Assembly: GCA_902476875.1 (NCBI GenBank)
Contig: CABSFC010000084.1
Span: 1 to 12,647, forward strand
Length of the DNA stretch: 12,647 bases
Source: an uncultured Oscillibacter sp.
Lineage (GTDB): Bacteria; Bacillota; Clostridia; Oscillospirales; Oscillospiraceae
Direction of reading: 5' to 3'
This document shows, one piece after another, positions 10,756 to 12,647 of the stretch. Under the pieces are notes generated by a model that was given only the letters and a program-made list of their open reading frames with translations, was not told the origin of the DNA and did not search any database. The translations under genes were made by a program, and so were the position numbers. The first letter of the stretch is position 1, and every line of letters starts with the position of its first letter.

Positions 10756-12354
10756 ATGAACGAAGAATTGATGCAAGCGGAGCAGGCGGCGCCCGGGAAA
10801 AAGCGGGTGAGGCTGCCGCTTCCCAAAAGCGCCAAAGGATGGCGGCGGCTGCGGCTGGCGGTGGCGCTGGTCGTGGTGGCCGCGCTGGCGATGAACATTC
10901 TGATCCGGATGGGCGGCAGCGCCGCGCCGGCGGGCGCCGGGTACACGGCGGTGAACGTGACGCGGCAGGACCTGACGGTGTCCGTCTCCGGCTCCGCCAC
11001 GCTGGAGCCCGCAGACTCCTATCAGGTGACCACCCTGATCTCCGGCACCGTTCAGGACGCGCCCTTTGAGGAGGACGACACCGTGGAGCAGGGGGACCTG
11101 CTGTACGAGCTGGACAGCGGCGACGCCCAGAGCTCCGTGGACCGGGCCAACATCTCCGTGAAGCAGTCCCGGCTCAGCTATGACCAGGCTCAGGAGGCTC
11201 TGCACCCCACCGTGCCCATCAGCGGCATCATCAACGACGTGTACGTCCACGACGGCGACGACGTCACCGCCGGCACGGCGCTGGCGAAGATCGTCGCCAG
11301 CACGGAGCTGACCATCGACTTCCTGTTTCCCTATGTGGATTCTGATCAGTTCTATGTGGGACAGAGCGCCTCCGTGTTCATCGGTAATTTTGAGGGAGCC
11401 ACCCAGGGCACGGTTATCGCGGTGTCCGATGGGGACAGCGTCACCACCAACGGGCTGGCCGTCAGCAGTGTCCGGGTCAAGATGAATAACCCCGGCATTG
11501 TGTCCGAGAGCTATACCGCTTCCGCCGTCATCGGCAGCTATTGCAGCTATGGCAAGGCGTCCATCAACATGCCCGGGGCTGCCACGGTGTATGCCGCCGG
11601 CAGCGGCACGGTCAGCGGTTTTGAAAAGCTGATCGGCAGCGCCGTTACCAAGGGCGAGATCCTCTGCACCGTGGATTCCGAATCCATCCGCAGCCAGCTG
11701 CAAAACGCCCGTCTGAATGTGGAGAGCGCTCAGCTCTCCGCCGGCAGCGCCGCCGATAATCTGGCGGACTACCGTATTGAGGCCCCCATCTCCGGCACGG
11801 TGATCGAGAAGAATTTCAAGGCCGGAGACAAGGTGGACGGCGCAAGCTCCGGTGCGCTGGCCACGATCTTCGATCTGAGCTATCTGAAAATGGAAATGAA
11901 TGTGGATGAGCTGAACATCGGCAAGGTGCAGGTGGGGCAGACCGTTACCATCACTGCCAGCGCCCTGCCGGGGCAGGTCTTTACCGGCGAGGTGGAGCGG
12001 GTCAGCGTCAATGGCACCACCACCAACGGCTTCACCACGTATCCGGTGACCATTGTTCTCCGGGAATACGGCGATCTGAAGCCCGGTATGAACGTCTCCG
12101 CTGAGATCCAGGGGGAGATGGCCAAGAATGCCCTCTGCGTGCCGGTGGCCGCCGTCAGCCGGGGCAACACGGTGCAGGTGGCCCTGCCTGGTGCCCTGGG
12201 CGAGGACGGGACCACCGTGGTGGATCCCACCAAGGCGGAGGAACGCCCGGTGGTCCTGGGGATCAACGACAGCGCGTACATTGAGGTCACCTCCGGACTG
12301 GAGGAGGGCGAGACCGTGCTGCTCCAGGCCGCGGACGCCGGAATGGGAGGCTGA
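10756..12354 (+). CDS. HlyD/MacA-family efflux adaptor with two tandem adaptor modules
   Basis: The 532-residue protein has a short basic cytoplasmic N-terminus, one membrane segment (about 33-51) and an extracytoplasmic remainder. It is the adaptor of an ABC exporter and works with the ATPase encoded next. Two adaptor units can be read. In unit one, lipoyl half-motifs (ISGTV, 96-100; ISGIIN, 155-160) flank a short helical pair, followed by a barrel to about 220. Unit two repeats the plan with GSGTVSGF (282-289), a helical stretch to about 335, EAPISGTVIEKNF (342-354) and a barrel to about 450. A membrane-proximal domain finishes it. Single-module relatives such as YknX or MacA are about 370-400 residues, so the extra length fits a duplication. 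ATG 10756 follows AAGGAGA (10741-10747). The exported substrate, perhaps a peptide or drug, is unknown. Confidence 0.87.
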   Translation: MNEELMQAEQAAPGKKRVRLPLPKSAKGWRRLRLAVALVVVAALAMNILIRMGGSAAPAGAGYTAVNVTRQDLTVSVSGSATLEPADSYQVTTLISGTVQDAPFEEDDTVEQGDLLYELDSGDAQSSVDRANISVKQSRLSYDQAQEALHPTVPISGIINDVYVHDGDDVTAGTALAKIVASTELTIDFLFPYVDSDQFYVGQSASVFIGNFEGATQGTVIAVSDGDSVTTNGLAVSSVRVKMNNPGIVSESYTASAVIGSYCSYGKASINMPGAATVYAAGSGTVSGFEKLIGSAVTKGEILCTVDSESIRSQLQNARLNVESAQLSAGSAADNLADYRIEAPISGTVIEKNFKAGDKVDGASSGALATIFDLSYLKMEMNVDELNIGKVQVGQTVTITASALPGQVFTGEVERVSVNGTTTNGFTTYPVTIVLREYGDLKPGMNVSAEIQGEMAKNALCVPVAAVSRGNTVQVALPGALGEDGTTVVDPTKAEERPVVLGINDSAYIEVTSGLEEGETVLLQAADAGMGG

Positions 12355-12359
12355 GCCTT

Positions 12360-12647
12360 GTGGAGCATTTGATCGAACTGCGGGATATCTATAAGATCTA
12401 TCCCATGGGCTCTGAGGAGGTCCACGCCCTGGACGGCGTCAGCCTGACCATCGATCAGGGGGAGTTCGTGGCCATTGTGGGCCAGTCCGGCTCCGGCAAG
12501 TCCACCGCCATGAATATCATCGGCTGCCTGGATGTGCCCACCTCCGGCACCTATCACCTGGGGGGTGTGGACGTGTCCACCATGGACGACGACCGGCAGG
12601 CGGAGATCCGCAACAAAATGCTGGGGTTCATCTTCCAGCAGTATAAC
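12360..12647 (+). CDS. MacB/LolD-type ABC exporter ATPase (5' part)
   Basis: Only the first 96 codons lie in the window. The start is GTG at 12360, with GGGAGG (12345-12350) nine bases upstream, and it begins five bases after the adaptor stop codon. The sequence shows the A-loop region (Y11-K12-I13-Y14), Walker A G41-Q-S-G-S-G-K47-S48-T49, IIGCLDVPTSG and the Q-loop (FIFQQ, Q93-Q94). This pattern is typical of MacB, LolD and YknY ATPases, which power mechanotransmission rather than substrate channels. The residue after the Walker A Thr is Ala, where Leu is usual (STAMN instead of STLMN). It energises the exporter with the adaptor encoded upstream; a permease gene is expected beyond the window edge. 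Confidence 0.93.
   Translation, partial: MEHLIELRDIYKIYPMGSEEVHALDGVSLTIDQGEFVAIVGQSGSGKSTAMNIIGCLDVPTSGTYHLGGVDVSTMDDDRQAEIRNKMLGFIFQQYN

Noticed and set aside
1..12647. Mobile element, CRISPR, prophage or RNA gene
   Set aside because: No transposase or integrase motif, no evenly spaced long repeats and no tRNA or rRNA pattern were found on either strand.

Overview
The window is GC-rich bacterial DNA that is densely coded on both strands. Proteins begin at strong AGGAGG-type ribosome binding sites, and ATG, TTG and GTG starts all occur. The gene content includes a PdaA-like cortex deacetylase, a Clostridia-type pair of a small unknown protein and a membrane-anchored nuclease, an EndoQ/UvrD fusion and a Gram-positive HlyD/MacB-type exporter. 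This fits a high-GC member of the Firmicutes class Clostridia, most likely Oscillospiraceae (Flavonifractor/Lawsonibacter-like). That placement is inference from gene content and composition by eye. I see no insertion sequence, tRNA, rRNA or CRISPR array.

Layout from left to right. Positions 1-160 carry no recognisable gene, only two inverted repeats. An AhpD-like peroxidase-related protein (161-769, minus) and a cyclase-family metal hydrolase (882-1652, minus) each appear to have their own promoter, with a strong terminator between them. The cyclase has an unusually long leader of about 264 nt that contains a possible 35-codon upstream ORF. A 1048-residue protein (1987-5133, minus) joins a complete endonuclease Q (PHP plus Cys4 zinc finger) to a complete UvrD/Rep-type helicase. 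It carries two QISLF motifs that look like sliding-clamp binding peptides. An alpha/beta hydrolase (5304-5933, plus) is divergent from it and converges on a Na+-coupled NSS-family transporter (5967-7295, minus) across a shared hairpin terminator. A PdaA-like polysaccharide deacetylase (7527-8354, minus) follows with its own terminator.

A plus-strand operon (promoter 8419-8447, terminator 10317-10364) then encodes a 137-residue conserved protein of unknown function, a membrane-anchored DNA/RNA non-specific nuclease and a DnaQ-like DEDDh exonuclease. Their spacing of 2 nt and then a 4-nt overlap indicates translational coupling. The last operon begins with an HlyD-family adaptor that seems to hold two adaptor modules in tandem, followed by a MacB/LolD-type ATPase cut by the window end. 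Its 390-nt upstream region is rich in regulatory signals: 11-bp-phased direct repeats typical of OmpR-type response regulators, a 19-bp-spacer dyad promoter typical of MerR-family regulators, and a sigma-A-type promoter overlapping another imperfect dyad.

The best candidates for something under-described are the EndoQ-UvrD fusion with two clamp motifs, the nuclease operon with its unknown 137-residue member, and the multi-input promoter region of the exporter. The cyclase leader is a weaker candidate.
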